A DNA stretch of 50,315 bases, taken from assembly GCA_030037905.1 (NCBI GenBank), contig JASHPX010000315.1, positions 1 through 50,315 on the forward strand, read 5' to 3'. A program made the translations under genes and the position numbers. How positions within the stretch are numbered: the stretch's first letter is position 1; each line of letters starts with the position of its first letter. This document shows positions 32,812 through 41,614 of the stretch, one piece after another. The notes below the pieces were generated by a model. It saw nothing but the letters and a program-made list of their open reading frames with translations. It was not told the origin of the DNA and ran no database searches. This DNA comes from Gammaproteobacteria bacterium. GTDB lineage: Bacteria; Pseudomonadota; Gammaproteobacteria; Steroidobacterales; Steroidobacteraceae.

Positions 32812-33909
32812 CTAGCTCGCCCGGGCCGGGGCCGCCACCGGCCGAGCATCCACCTCGCGCAGCAGCGCGGCGAAGCGCGCCGCCGTCTCGGACCATCGTG
32901 GCAGTCGCCCGCGCGCCTCAGCCGCGCCCTTGGCCCACGTGTCCAGCAGCGCCGCATCGTTGAGCGCCAGGGCCAGCGCCGTGCGCAGCGCCTCGACATC
33001 GCCGGCAGGCACCAGCCGTCCCGCCTGGGCGCCCACCAGGTCCGGTATGGCACCCGTGCGCGTGGCAATGACCGGCAGGCCGTGAGCCAGGGCCTCGGCC
33101 ACGGCCATGCAATAGCTCTCGAAACGCGTCGCGAGCACGAAGAGATCCGAGCCCTCATAGTGGCGCTCCAGAGCCGCGCGCGGCATCTCCCCCAGGAGCA
33201 CGACCCGCTCGGTGAGACCGAGCTCGCGCACCCGGGTACGCAGTCGCGCGACGGCATCGGGACTGCGCGCGAGACTGCCGATGCAGGTGAGCTGCCAGGG
33301 AAGCGATGCGAGCGGCGCCAGCGCCTCGACGAGCAACTCATGGCCCTTGCCGGGCTGAATCGTCGCAACGCACAGCAGCTGCAGTGGGCCGTTCGAGCGG
33401 CGGCGAGCCAGCGGAGCAGCGTCCGTGCCGGGCTCGATGAGCACGATACGCTCGGCGGGAATCCCGTATTCGCGCAGTGTCGGCAAGCTGCCACGGCCGG
33501 TGACGATCACGCGCCGTGCGCTGGCAAGCGCGCTGGCCTCGATCCGCCGCAGGCGTGCCAGACGCTCGGGATCCGGCGGGGCGTCCCCGCTCGGGCAGGC
33601 ACCCAGAGGCATGTGCAACAGCGCCAGAAGCGGCAGCCGCGCTGCGCGAGCGAGCAGGACCTGCGGCATGGCGCTGAGCGCCAGCCCATCGATGATGACC
33701 GGCCGGCGCGCCGGCAGCCTGGCAAGCACTCGCTCCGCATGCTCGAGTGCCGACGCGGTCGGCTCGGGAAAGCTCGCGTCCAGCGCTCGCACGCTCACCT
33801 TCCAGCCCACAGCGCGCAGCTCGGCGAGCACGCGCCGGTCGTATACGTAGCCGCCGGTTCCCCGCTCTAGATCACCGGGTATCAGGAACTCCAATGCCCC
33901 GCTCAGCAT
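32812..33909 (-). CDS. GT4-family glycosyltransferase
   Basis: The 365-residue product starts at the ATG at 33909 (MLSGALEFLIPGDLERGTGGYVYDRR); longer starts would run into the divergent gene. The N-terminal Gly-rich loop (ERGTGGYVYD) and C-terminal FVLATRFESYCMAVAEALAHGLPVIAT, with the EX7E pair Glu264/Glu272, define a retaining GT-B fold enzyme. The segment LLCVATIQPGKGHELLVEAL is typical of GT4. It probably transfers a sugar from a nucleotide donor to a cytoplasmic-side acceptor. It is divergent from a CDP-alcohol phosphatidyltransferase, 13 bases away, suggesting joint control. Confidence 0.9.
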   Translation of the reverse strand: MLSGALEFLIPGDLERGTGGYVYDRRVLAELRAVGWKVSVRALDASFPEPTASALEHAERVLARLPARRPVIIDGLALSAMPQVLLARAARLPLLALLHMPLGACPSGDAPPDPERLARLRRIEASALASARRVIVTGRGSLPTLREYGIPAERIVLIEPGTDAAPLARRRSNGPLQLLCVATIQPGKGHELLVEALAPLASLPWQLTCIGSLARSPDAVARLRTRVRELGLTERVVLLGEMPRAALERHYEGSDLFVLATRFESYCMAVAEALAHGLPVIATRTGAIPDLVGAQAGRLVPAGDVEALRTALALALNDAALLDTWAKGAAEARGRLPRWSETAARFAALLREVDARPVAAPARAS

Positions 33910-33922
33910 GTAGACTCCGTGA

Positions 33923-34744
33923 ATGGACGGCAAGCGTAGCATCCTCGCGCACGTCACTGTTCGCACGAACGCGGCGCCAGCCGCAGCGCCCGACACCGGG
34001 CAGCGCGCATTCACCGGGCAGCGCGCAGTCTCCGGGCAGCGCGCCTTGACGCGCAGCGCCTGCGTCGCACTGCTGGGTGTCGGGTTGGGTGTGATCGTGG
34101 CGGCAGAGCTTGCGAGCCGGCAGCTGCATTTCAGCCGGGCTTATCTGCCCAAGAGCCTGCTGATGTTTGCGGCCGGCGCGCTGCTGATGCTCTATGCACT
34201 GCCCGCGCATCATCCGTTCCCACGTCTGGGAGCGGCCAACGTCGTGACCCTGGTGCGCGCCGCCCTGGTTGCCCTGATGGCGGCCATGGTGGGTGAGCAG
34301 GCACTGGCCGCGCCGCTGGCCGCCACCCTGATCGCAACGGATGTCATCGTGCTGGACGGCTGCGATGGTTGGCTCGCGCGCCGTACCGGCATGGCCAGTC
34401 GCTTTGGCGCGCGCTTCGATATGGAGATCGATGCGCTGCTCGTCGCGGTGCTGTCCATCCTCGCGTGGCAGTTCGGTAAAGTGGGTGCGTGGGTGCTGCT
34501 ATCGGGCGCGATGCGTTATCTGTACGCCGCCGCCAGCGCATTCGTTCCGCTGCTGCGGCATCCTCTGCCTGCGAGCTATCGAGGCAAGAGCATTGCCGTC
34601 ATCCAGATGCTCGCCCTGGTCGTGACCGTTGCGCCCTGGTCCTCGGCGAGAGTCGCCACCGCCGTGGCCGCGGCCGGGCTTGCCTGTCTGACCCTATCCT
34701 TTCTGCTCGACATCGTCTGGCTCGCCCGTCACGTGGATCGATAG
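33923..34744 (+). CDS. CDP-alcohol phosphatidyltransferase family membrane enzyme
   Basis: A 273-residue protein with about six membrane helices. The signature D-x2-DG-x2-AR-x8-G-x3-D-x3-D is complete: Asp145, Asp148, Gly149, Ala152, Arg153, Gly162, Asp166, Asp170. These enzymes exchange CMP of a CDP-activated lipid or alcohol for a hydroxyl acceptor using two metal ions. The N-terminal 44 residues hold a triplicated TGQRAF-type unit. Neighbouring glycosyl and pterin-type enzymes suggest an unusual lipid product, as inference. Confidence 0.9.
   Translation: MDGKRSILAHVTVRTNAAPAAAPDTGQRAFTGQRAVSGQRALTRSACVALLGVGLGVIVAAELASRQLHFSRAYLPKSLLMFAAGALLMLYALPAHHPFPRLGAANVVTLVRAALVALMAAMVGEQALAAPLAATLIATDVIVLDGCDGWLARRTGMASRFGARFDMEIDALLVAVLSILAWQFGKVGAWVLLSGAMRYLYAAASAFVPLLRHPLPASYRGKSIAVIQMLALVVTVAPWSSARVATAVAAAGLACLTLSFLLDIVWLARHVDR
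33995..34048. repeat. Three-copy 18-base tandem repeat at the start of the CDP-alcohol phosphatidyltransferase gene
   Basis: The unit ACCGGGCAGCGCGCATTC at 33995-34012 recurs at 34013-34030 and 34031-34048 with few changes. It encodes TGQRAF, TGQRAV and SGQRAL in the cytoplasmic N-terminus. Confidence 0.88.
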
Positions 34745-34772
34745 GTCGACAGGGTGGACGGCGGACGGTCAA

Positions 34773-34828
34773 CGCTCGACGCTCGACGCTCGACGCTCGA
34801 CGCTCGATGCTCCACGATCGATGCTCGC
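34773..34828. repeat. Heptamer tandem repeat (CGCTCGA)n
   Basis: Five exact copies of CGCTCGA (34773-34807) are followed by three degenerate copies. The run lies between the convergent ends of the CDP-alcohol phosphatidyltransferase and cytochrome genes and is non-coding. Confidence 0.88.
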
Positions 34829-34843
34829 GGCGCAGCCGCGCTA

Positions 34844-35695
34844 TCAATCAGACTTCAGCTGCTGATCGATCAATTTCAGAATCTGCGGCGGCGGCTTGAA
34901 GGAAGCAACTGTTCCCTTGCCGGGCGCACCCGCCTTGATCCACCACCCTATGATTTGCACTTGCGCAGCCGTGAGCGGGGTCTTGTTGTCCCGTGGCATG
35001 AAGTCCTCTGAACCGCGCGGCTGAGTGATGCGGTAGTACATCTCGCTCTGCGTAAGATCGCCCGGCACCACGGCGGGGAAATCCTCCCCGCCTCTCATCA
35101 GCGACGCATAGGTCGAAAAGGAGAGCCCGCCCTTCTGGGTGGCTTCACCGTGGCAGCCACTGCATCGCAGCATCAACATCGGATGGATGACGTCCGCGAA
35201 CACGTCTGCGTTGGCAGGGTCCGCAGGATGTTTGTGTGCGGGCTGCAGGCCCACCAGTCGTTGCACGGGAGCGGGTGCATAGACGAACAGATAGGTGGTC
35301 CCGTGCGTCATGTCCCCACCGAAGTGGCCAGTGACCGCAACGAGGATGAGCGCCAGCGGTCCGGTCAGCAGCTGCGAGGATTGATACAGGCGCGGACGCT
35401 GCGTCCTCAGCAGGAACAGCGCGATCGCCAGTGCCGCCACCGAGATGCCCAGGGCACGGTGCGTGGCCAGGATGCGGTGATTGAAGCCGCCCTCAGTGGA
35501 GTGCGCCAGCCCCAGCGCGACGGTCACGACCGCGGTGATCGCCGCGCATGCCCACAGGAAATTGGCCGCATTGGCCAGGTAAGCAAAGCGAGGTCGACGC
35601 GCCATCAGCTCGAGCGCGACCGTCACATAGATGATGCCGATCGGCAGATGAACCAGCAGGACGTGGAAGCGGCCGAAAAAATAAAGCCAATGCAC
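34844..35695 (-). CDS. Membrane protein with DUF2231-like helices fused to a c-type cytochrome domain
   Basis: The 283-residue product starts at a GTG at 35695, eight bases after GGAGG; upstream codons in the frame lack this support. Residues 1-130 hold four helices with conserved His in FHVLLVHLPIGI, ATHRALGIS and GHFGGDMTHG, positions that could bind b-type haem. The periplasmic tail carries CSGCH (178-182) and a DVIHPMLMLRCSGCHGEA context like planctomycete-type cytochrome c domains, plus FMPRDNKTPLTAAQ. It probably carries electrons across or along the membrane. It is separated from cytochrome c' by a strong terminator. Confidence 0.82.
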   Translation of the reverse strand: MHWLYFFGRFHVLLVHLPIGIIYVTVALELMARRPRFAYLANAANFLWACAAITAVVTVALGLAHSTEGGFNHRILATHRALGISVAALAIALFLLRTQRPRLYQSSQLLTGPLALILVAVTGHFGGDMTHGTTYLFVYAPAPVQRLVGLQPAHKHPADPANADVFADVIHPMLMLRCSGCHGEATQKGGLSFSTYASLMRGGEDFPAVVPGDLTQSEMYYRITQPRGSEDFMPRDNKTPLTAAQVQIIGWWIKAGAPGKGTVASFKPPPQILKLIDQQLKSD

Positions 35696-35810
35696 CGACA
35701 GCACCTCCACGCGACTATCGCGTCCGCGACCGGGAGGCGTCAATGCTACGCAGGCCGCACGACGGCGGCACGCCGTGGCGCACGCCCTGCGCCACCACAA
35801 CTATAGGCAC

Positions 35811-35843
35811 AAAAATTCCCCTCGGACCGACAGGTCCGAGGGG
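35811..35843 (-). terminator. Intrinsic terminator after the cytochrome c' gene
   Basis: A perfect 11-base stem (35818-35828 with 35833-35843) closes a GACA-type four-base loop. On the minus strand it is followed by AATTTTTG. It sits about 80 bases after the end of the minus-strand cytochrome c' gene, so it ends that transcript. Confidence 0.85.
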
Positions 35844-35924
35844 TATTTCTCATTGGCAGCGCTCAGGCGCTCACGCAGGCCAGTCGCGGCCCAGGCAAGC
35901 GAAGCGCTGACAGCGCGCGATACG

Positions 35925-36437
35925 CTACCGGCCTCCCCCGCCGCCACCCTGCGGGTTCTGCCGAAACTTCATGTGGCACTGATTGCAGACGGCGCCGACG
36001 TTCATGATGGCGGTCTTGATATCGTCCTGGCTGCCGCCCTTGACGGCCATATCCAGGGCCTCCACCTGTGTCTTGAGCTTCCCGGCGGTCATGAGAAACT
36101 CATCATGGTTCTGCCAGACTACGGGCAGAGCCATCGTCTTGACCGTCGAACTGCTGGTATCGCGCTCAAAAGCGTCGGGAATCATCCCGGCCAGCGTGGT
36201 CAAATTCATGGCATCCTTGGCCACGACGTCGGCGTTGTAGGGCATTCTGCCCCGCTGCATCAATATCAACGGAACCGCAGTGCCACCGATGACGGTCATG
36301 AGTGCCTCACGGAACTGCACAGCCGTCTGATCAGGGTTCGGCCGACGCCCACCGCCTTGAGCCAGGACCGCGGCCGTCATGGTCACAGCGGTCATCGCCG
36401 TTATCGTTACCAGGATTGCTTTCTTGGCCTTCTTCAT
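35925..36437 (-). CDS. Cytochrome c' family protein
   Basis: The 170-residue product starts at the ATG at 36437 (MKKAKKAILVTITAM) with a GGAG-containing leader. The signal peptide ends near AAVLAQGG. The mature part is a four-helix bundle with the haem c site CNQCH at 151-155 close to the C-terminus, as in cytochrome c'. Family members bind NO, CO or act in electron transfer. A Gly-rich tail ends the protein. It is followed by a strong terminator. Confidence 0.88.
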   Translation of the reverse strand: MKKAKKAILVTITAMTAVTMTAAVLAQGGGRRPNPDQTAVQFREALMTVIGGTAVPLILMQRGRMPYNADVVAKDAMNLTTLAGMIPDAFERDTSSSTVKTMALPVVWQNHDEFLMTAGKLKTQVEALDMAVKGGSQDDIKTAIMNVGAVCNQCHMKFRQNPQGGGGGGR

Positions 36438-36606
36438 ACTTCTTCTCCGTGATGCTGTACCCTGGCCGGCCGTGCCCCGCCCGGTCAGGTCATACCCCAT
36501 TTCGACTTATTCAGACCGGGCGTGAGTTTATCGATGCACGGGCCGCTCGTCCACGGCCAGCCTCGCCGGCAAGCATCCCCGGGGCCCCCGCCGGGCAGCA
36601 CCCTCG

Positions 36607-38268
36607 CTAGGGCGGCAGGGGTGCCTGGAGCGTTCCGTCCGGCGTGCTCGGATCATTGAACGCGGCCAGCAGCCACTGTGCGAGCTGATTCATGTTGCCG
36701 ATGGCGGGACCGGAAGGCGTGAGCCCGGCCTTGAAGCCTTCGGCTTGCAGCGCGGCGAGGATGCCCGGACGCGATGCGATCACGTGCACCGGGACGTCCC
36801 AGGAAGCACCCTCACCGCTGACGCTCGAGGCGGGCTGATGGTCCCCGAGCAGGATCAGCACGGCATGCTCATCCGGCCGGCGGCGCAGGAAGCTCGTGAA
36901 GGTATCGAAGAAGTACTGCACGGCGCCGACATAGCTTTCACCCAGGTGCGTCCACCGCGGCGTCTTGGCCATCGCGGCCTGCAACGGCGCTGCATCATAG
37001 GGGTGCGCCGAGAGCATGCGCGACCAGTCCGGCTGCAGCGGCGGGATCGGTCGAAACGGCATGTGGGTGCTGAGGGTCGGGAAAAAGACGAACAGCGGGC
37101 GGCGCGGATGGGGCTGTAGCTCGTCCATGTCCAGGGCGGCGAACGAGTATTGGTCGGGGATGTGCCACCAGCCGAACTTCGGCCCCCGATAGTCGAGCTG
37201 CCCGGCGCCGTAGATGTGGTCGAAGCCATAGAAGCTGCCCTCGGGCCAGGGATGCTGGTTGCCGGGCATGAACGCGATGGTGCGATAGCCTGCGCCGTGG
37301 AAGACCGACACCAGCGTCGGGCGATGCTGCGTCATCAGCAGCCGGTAGCTGCGCGTGTCGCGCACCTGGATGCCCGTGAGCAGGCTCAGGTGCGCCAGCA
37401 CCGAGGTACCCCCGAACGTGGGCGACGTAACGAATGCGGACACCACATCGCGGCCCGTGTCATGAATGGCGGCCTGCAGTCGCTCGCGCGCGGGGCGCAG
37501 ATAGGCGGCGAACTCGGGCCGGTCGTAGGTGCTGCGACCATAGGATTCCACGAAGATCAGCAGCACATCGTCGCCGTCGAGTGCCCCGAGGTTGGAGCGC
37601 AGCAGCGGCGAGGGCGGCAGGCTCCGGGTGGCGCTACCCGATACCACCGAGAGCACACGTGCGACCTGCACCCCATAGGTTTGGCTGACCGGTATCGAGA
37701 AGCGCGGCACGCGCGGCACGCGATCGCTGAGCTGCTGGGCGAGGAAGCAGGCCACCAGCAGTGCGCAGAGCGAGCCCAAGCCCACGCGCGCCACGCGGTG
37801 CAGCCTCAATGCCTCGTCCACCTGGCCGAGCGACCAGCGGGCGAGTAGATACAGCACACCCAGCACCACCAGCGTGACCAGGCACAGTCCCATCAGCTGC
37901 CAGAGGGTCGCCACGCGCGCCAGCATGCCGATGACCTCTCCCACGTGCGGCAAGTCCCAGTACAGATTCACCGGCCGCCCGTAGAGGGCCGGGGAGGTCA
38001 CGTCGGCATAGCGCCCGAGCGCCAGCAGCACGAAGAGCACGGAGAGCAGCGCCAGGGCGCGCCGTCCGATGGGCCGCGCGCGCGTATGGATGAGCGCCAA
38101 GAGCACGAGGAGCGCAGCGAGCTCCACCGACAGCTCCCCGCGCCAGTGCACGCCGAGGGTCGGCCAGACGTTGGCAAAGGTCAAAGCGCCGTTGAGGAGG
38201 ATCAGTGCGAGCACAACCCGGGCGCCCCGCCAGGCTATCGAGGCACCACCACTCGCGACCGGCTTCAT
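36607..38268 (-). CDS. Membrane-bound LtaS/sulfatase-fold phosphotransferase or phosphoesterase
   Basis: The 553-residue product starts at the ATG at 38268 (MKPVASGGASIAWRG). Five membrane helices (residues 18-170) precede an outer catalytic domain of the alkaline phosphatase superfamily. Metal and nucleophile positions are visible as Glu241 in IFVESYGR, Thr288 in TFGGTSVLAH, and the Asp-His of LILLGDHQP. This layout is shared by lipoteichoic acid synthases and lipid phosphoethanolamine or phosphoglycerol transferases. It probably transfers or removes a phosphate group on an envelope lipid, consistent with the nearby lipid genes. Confidence 0.83.
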   Translation of the reverse strand: MKPVASGGASIAWRGARVVLALILLNGALTFANVWPTLGVHWRGELSVELAALLVLLALIHTRARPIGRRALALLSVLFVLLALGRYADVTSPALYGRPVNLYWDLPHVGEVIGMLARVATLWQLMGLCLVTLVVLGVLYLLARWSLGQVDEALRLHRVARVGLGSLCALLVACFLAQQLSDRVPRVPRFSIPVSQTYGVQVARVLSVVSGSATRSLPPSPLLRSNLGALDGDDVLLIFVESYGRSTYDRPEFAAYLRPARERLQAAIHDTGRDVVSAFVTSPTFGGTSVLAHLSLLTGIQVRDTRSYRLLMTQHRPTLVSVFHGAGYRTIAFMPGNQHPWPEGSFYGFDHIYGAGQLDYRGPKFGWWHIPDQYSFAALDMDELQPHPRRPLFVFFPTLSTHMPFRPIPPLQPDWSRMLSAHPYDAAPLQAAMAKTPRWTHLGESYVGAVQYFFDTFTSFLRRRPDEHAVLILLGDHQPASSVSGEGASWDVPVHVIASRPGILAALQAEGFKAGLTPSGPAIGNMNQLAQWLLAAFNDPSTPDGTLQAPLPP

Positions 38269-38329
38269 GAGTCGAGAATAACAGCGCCTCGCCGGCAATG
38301 TCGAAGGCCGCGCCGGCGGCGAGGGTAAG

Positions 38330-39406
38330 ATGCGGCCGATGAGCCGGCATGATGCAACCGCGAGGAGCGCCAGGACGGACGCCGGGACAGACACGACGAC
38401 GCGCGCCACCACGCGCGCCACGCCGCGCGCCACGACACGCGCCTTCTGGATCGCCGCCCCCGGATGTGGCGAGCTGCGCGCCGAGCCGCTGCGCGCTGCG
38501 GGGCCCGGTGAAGCGAGCGTGCGTACGCTCTACAGCGGCGTCAGCCGTGGCACCGAGGCGCTGGTCTTTCAGGGCCGCGTTCCCGCGAGCGAAGCGCAGC
38601 GCATGCGCGCGCCCTTCCAGGTGGGGGAATTTCCGGCACCGGTCAAGTACGGCTACGCCAGCGTCGGGGAGGTCACGGCGGGTCCCGCGGAGCTCGTCGG
38701 CCGATGCGTGTTCTGCCTGCATCCGCACCAGGAGCACTACGTCGTGCCATGCGAGGCCCTGGCGGTGTTGCCCGCGGCAGTGCCGGCGCAGCGGGCGATT
38801 CTGGCGGCCAACCTCGAGACCGCCCTGAATGGCCTGTGGGATGCCGGTGTCGCCCCTGGCGATCGCATCAGCGTGATCGGCGCAGGCAGTGTGGGTTGCC
38901 TGGCTGCCTGGCTGGCCCAACGCGTGGTCGGCTGCGAGGTCGAGCTGATCGACATCAATCCCGGGCGTGCAGCGATCGCACGTGCCCTGGGCGTCGCATT
39001 CGCCGATCCCGCGCGAGCACGGCCCGACGCAGACGTCGTTCTGCATGCCAGTGGGACGCAGCAGGGACTGGTGCTCGCGCTGCGTATCGCAGGATTCGAG
39101 GCTACCGTACTGGAGATGAGCTGGTATGGCGATCGGGCGGTGAGCCTGCCGCTGGGAGAGGCCTTTCACGCCCGACGACTGTCGCTGAAGTCTTCGCAGG
39201 TCGCCTCCGTTGCCCCGCTGCGGCGCGCGCGCTGGAGCACCCGGCGACGCCTAGCCCTCGCGCTGTCGCTGCTGACCGATCCGGCGTTGGATACACTGAT
39301 CAACAGCGAAGGCGAGTTCGACGAATTGCCCCAAGCGCTGGCCGCGCTCGCGGTCTCACCGGGGGACGTCATCATGCATCGGGTACGTTACCGGCCCGAT
39401 CGTTGA
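38330..39406 (+). CDS. MDR-superfamily (zinc-type alcohol dehydrogenase-like) dehydrogenase
   Basis: A 358-residue protein with an N-terminal Thr/Arg-rich repeat (residues 20-38) before the MDR catalytic fold: YSGVSRGTEALVFQG, KYGYASVGEV, FCLHPHQEHYVVP, and the nucleotide fold ISVIGAGSVGCLAA (GAGSVG at 184-189). It resembles the short zinc-independent branch seen near PTPS-like genes; the usual structural-zinc Cys cluster is missing. The ATG at 38330 has GAGGG four bases upstream; 38339 is an alternative. It is followed by the pterin-synthase-like gene after nine bases, so they are co-transcribed. Confidence 0.85.
   Translation: MRPMSRHDATARSARTDAGTDTTTRATTRATPRATTRAFWIAAPGCGELRAEPLRAAGPGEASVRTLYSGVSRGTEALVFQGRVPASEAQRMRAPFQVGEFPAPVKYGYASVGEVTAGPAELVGRCVFCLHPHQEHYVVPCEALAVLPAAVPAQRAILAANLETALNGLWDAGVAPGDRISVIGAGSVGCLAAWLAQRVVGCEVELIDINPGRAAIARALGVAFADPARARPDADVVLHASGTQQGLVLALRIAGFEATVLEMSWYGDRAVSLPLGEAFHARRLSLKSSQVASVAPLRRARWSTRRRLALALSLLTDPALDTLINSEGEFDELPQALAALAVSPGDVIMHRVRYRPDR
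38400..38445. repeat. 12-base imperfect tandem repeat in the MDR gene N-terminus
   Basis: Units of about ACGCGCGCCACC recur three to four times with single changes. They encode Thr-Thr-Arg-Ala repeats ahead of the folded enzyme, suggesting slippage-driven extension of a non-essential tail. Confidence 0.75.
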
Positions 39407-39415
39407 GGGGCATCC

Positions 39416-39820
39416 ATGTATTCGGTCGGCGTCCGTGACCACTTCATGATTGCGCACAGTCTCAGCGGAGAGGCGTTTGGTCCGGCGCAGCGGCTGCACG
39501 GGGCGACCTTCATCGTGGATGTGGAGTTCCGGCGTGCGCAGCTCGACGAGCTCGGGATCGTGGTGGACATCGCGCTGGCAACGCGGGTGCTGCAGCAAAT
39601 CCTGGGGCAGTTGAATTATCGCAATCTGGATTCGGAACCGGAGCTGGCGGGGCACAACACCACCACCGAGTTTCTGGCCCGAACGATTTTCGAGCGACTC
39701 GCCGCGCGTATCCGCGGCGGCGAGCTCGGCGCAGCGGCGCTCGGCCTGCAGAGCCTGCGAGTCACGCTGCACGAGTCTCACGTCGCCTGGGCGAGCTACG
39801 ATGCTGCGCTGGCGCAGTAG
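39416..39820 (+). CDS. 6-pyruvoyl-tetrahydropterin synthase/QueD-family protein with altered zinc site
   Basis: A 134-residue T-fold protein. The N-terminus has [23 protein letters not shown]: His14 and His29 correspond to two zinc ligands, but the second His of the usual HGH motif is replaced (HGATF). The catalytic Cys seen in some QueD proteins is not present. The later [16 protein letters not shown] and [13 protein letters not shown] match the T-fold substrate part. Standard members act on dihydroneopterin triphosphate. The changed ligand set means the reaction could differ. It follows the MDR gene by nine bases. Confidence 0.85.
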   Translation: MYSVGVRDHFMIAHSLSGEAFGPAQRLHGATFIVDVEFRRAQLDELGIVVDIALATRVLQQILGQLNYRNLDSEPELAGHNTTTEFLARTIFERLAARIRGGELGAAALGLQSLRVTLHESHVAWASYDAALAQ

Positions 39821-39846
39821 CTCTTCTGTCTCGTGCGGTTACTCCT

Positions 39847-41388
39847 TCATGGCGGAATGATCTCGAAGACCGTGCCGTAGTTATTGGTACCGCCCAGGTA
39901 GGTTGTTCCATAGAGATTGCCGTCGCTGCCCTGCACCAGGTTGGCCGAGGGATTTGCGCCGTCGCTGCTGCCCCCGGTGAAGGTGTGCAAAACGGTCTCG
40001 GTCCCACTCGGCGTGACCTCGAAGACAGTACCGTCGTCGTTGGCGCCGCCCAGATAGGTTGCTCCGTAGAAATTCCCATCGCTGCCCTGGGTCAGCCCGG
40101 CCTCCGGATTGGCGCCGTCCCCGCCGCCGCCGGCGAATGCATACAAGACGGTCTCGGTCCCGCTCGGTGTGACCTCGTAGACGGTGCCGTCGTCGTTGGC
40201 GCCGCCTTGATAGGTGGTTCCATAGAAATTGCCATCGCTGCCCTGGATCACACCCGCATAGGGATGCTCGCCGTCGCTCCCTCCGGCGAAGGAGTACAAG
40301 ACGGTCTCGGTCCCACTCGGCGTGACCTCGAAGACAGTGCCGTCGTCGTTGGCGCCACCCTGATAGGTTGTGCCATAGAAGTTGCCATCGCTGCCCTGGA
40401 TCAGACCGGCGTAGGGAATCTGCCCGTCAGTGCTGGTGGTCTTGGGGAAGGTGTGCAAAACACTGTAGTCGCCGCCTGGGGTGAGCTCGAAAACCGTGCC
40501 ATCGTCGTCCCTGCCGTTCGCCCCGGTCGTTCCATAGAAATTGCCATCGTTGGCCTGAATCAGACCGGTATAGGGGTCACTGCCCCCTGCGGGGAAGGAG
40601 TACAGGACGGTCCCGGTCCCGCTCGGCGAGATCTCGAAGAAGGTGCCGCGGCCGTTGGCGCCGCCCGAGGCAGTCGTTCCGTAGAAATCGCCGGTGCTGA
40701 CCTGGGTCATGCAGGCCCAGGGCATGGTGGCGAACGCGTAGAACACACTCTCATCCCCACTCGGTGTGATCTCGAAGATCGCGCCGCCGTTGCTGCTGCC
40801 CCCCTCCAGCGTCGTTCCATACAAGTTGCCATCGCTGGCCTGGATCAAACAGTGGTAGGGGTCTGCGGCGTCGCCGGTGCCGCCCTGGAAGGAGTACAGC
40901 AGCGTGAAATTCGGAACACAGCTGATGCTGACGCTGCTCACATTGCCAGCGCCCACGGTGCCGCTGCCATCGCTCACGGTACATACCAGCCCGGCGGGCT
41001 GCGTCTGCACCGTAACGTCGTACATCGCCCCGTAGGTCACACCGGTATTCATCGTGAACTGTGTGGCGTTGGCGCTGATAGTCGTGGCGTCTTCCCCGTT
41101 GTCGACCAGTATCAGCCCGCTGGCGTTCAGGCCATCGATGGTGCCGCCCACGCTATAGGTGTTCGCCGAGCAGGTGATGACCACGTTGGTCACGTTGGTC
41201 GAGCCGAGCGTGCCTGTGCCGTTGGCGACCGTGCAGGTCTCACCGTTGCCTGGAGGGTCAGTCGAGGCAGTCTGCCACGAGGTTGTCTGCCAGTCACAGC
41301 CGCTCAGAACAGCCATAACCACCGAGGCAATGACCAGAGCGCCCCAACGCCTGAGAACGCCATAGTGCTGTTTGACCGTAACGGACAT
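39847..41388 (-). CDS. Lipoprotein with TIGR03803-type (choice-of-anchor/Gloeo_Verruco) repeats
   Basis: A 513-residue product from the ATG at 41388; an ATG four codons upstream is an alternative. The lipobox ends VLSGC (Cys31). Residues 45-160 hold two Ig-like, Cys-containing units (ETCTVANGTGTLGSTNVTNVVITC and a similar one). From about 175 there are eight near-identical units of roughly 40-50 residues with LIQGSDGNFYGTTYQGGANDDGTVFEVTPSG, shown as GSDGNFYGTTY plus GTVFEVTPSG. These make a beta-propeller. The gene interrupts the biosynthetic-looking cluster and may be an unrelated insertion. Confidence 0.85.
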   Translation of the reverse strand: MSVTVKQHYGVLRRWGALVIASVVMAVLSGCDWQTTSWQTASTDPPGNGETCTVANGTGTLGSTNVTNVVITCSANTYSVGGTIDGLNASGLILVDNGEDATTISANATQFTMNTGVTYGAMYDVTVQTQPAGLVCTVSDGSGTVGAGNVSSVSISCVPNFTLLYSFQGGTGDAADPYHCLIQASDGNLYGTTLEGGSSNGGAIFEITPSGDESVFYAFATMPWACMTQVSTGDFYGTTASGGANGRGTFFEISPSGTGTVLYSFPAGGSDPYTGLIQANDGNFYGTTGANGRDDDGTVFELTPGGDYSVLHTFPKTTSTDGQIPYAGLIQGSDGNFYGTTYQGGANDDGTVFEVTPSGTETVLYSFAGGSDGEHPYAGVIQGSDGNFYGTTYQGGANDDGTVYEVTPSGTETVLYAFAGGGGDGANPEAGLTQGSDGNFYGATYLGGANDDGTVFEVTPSGTETVLHTFTGGSSDGANPSANLVQGSDGNLYGTTYLGGTNNYGTVFEIIPP

Positions 41389-41614
41389 AACGACGCGCAT
41401 CCAAGGCCGCTCATGATCCGAAGGCACGCAGCCTAGGACTTGCGCGATCGGAGGGACTCGATGTGCTTCACGTCTGCAGCGGCACTGGAGATGTCGCGCG
41501 AGTAACCCGTGAAAGCGCTCACAGGCACGAGTTCGACACGAACGGAGCTGTTGCTCGTTCCGTCCCGAGGGCCGGAGAATCGGGTGGACGGAAACTGCTC
41601 TCTACAGAACGCGT

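Noticed and set aside
34773-34828. Possible CRISPR-like repeat array
   Set aside because: The seven-base units are contiguous with no spacers, so it is a simple microsatellite.
37634-39169. 511-codon minus-strand frame spanning the LtaS-like and MDR genes
   Set aside because: It overlaps two well-supported genes in other frames and has an Ala/Arg/Gly-rich, domain-free product.
39985-41436. 483-codon plus-strand frame opposite the repeat lipoprotein
   Set aside because: Its apparent repeats mirror the repeats of the true gene on the other strand, and it lacks a credible start or signal.
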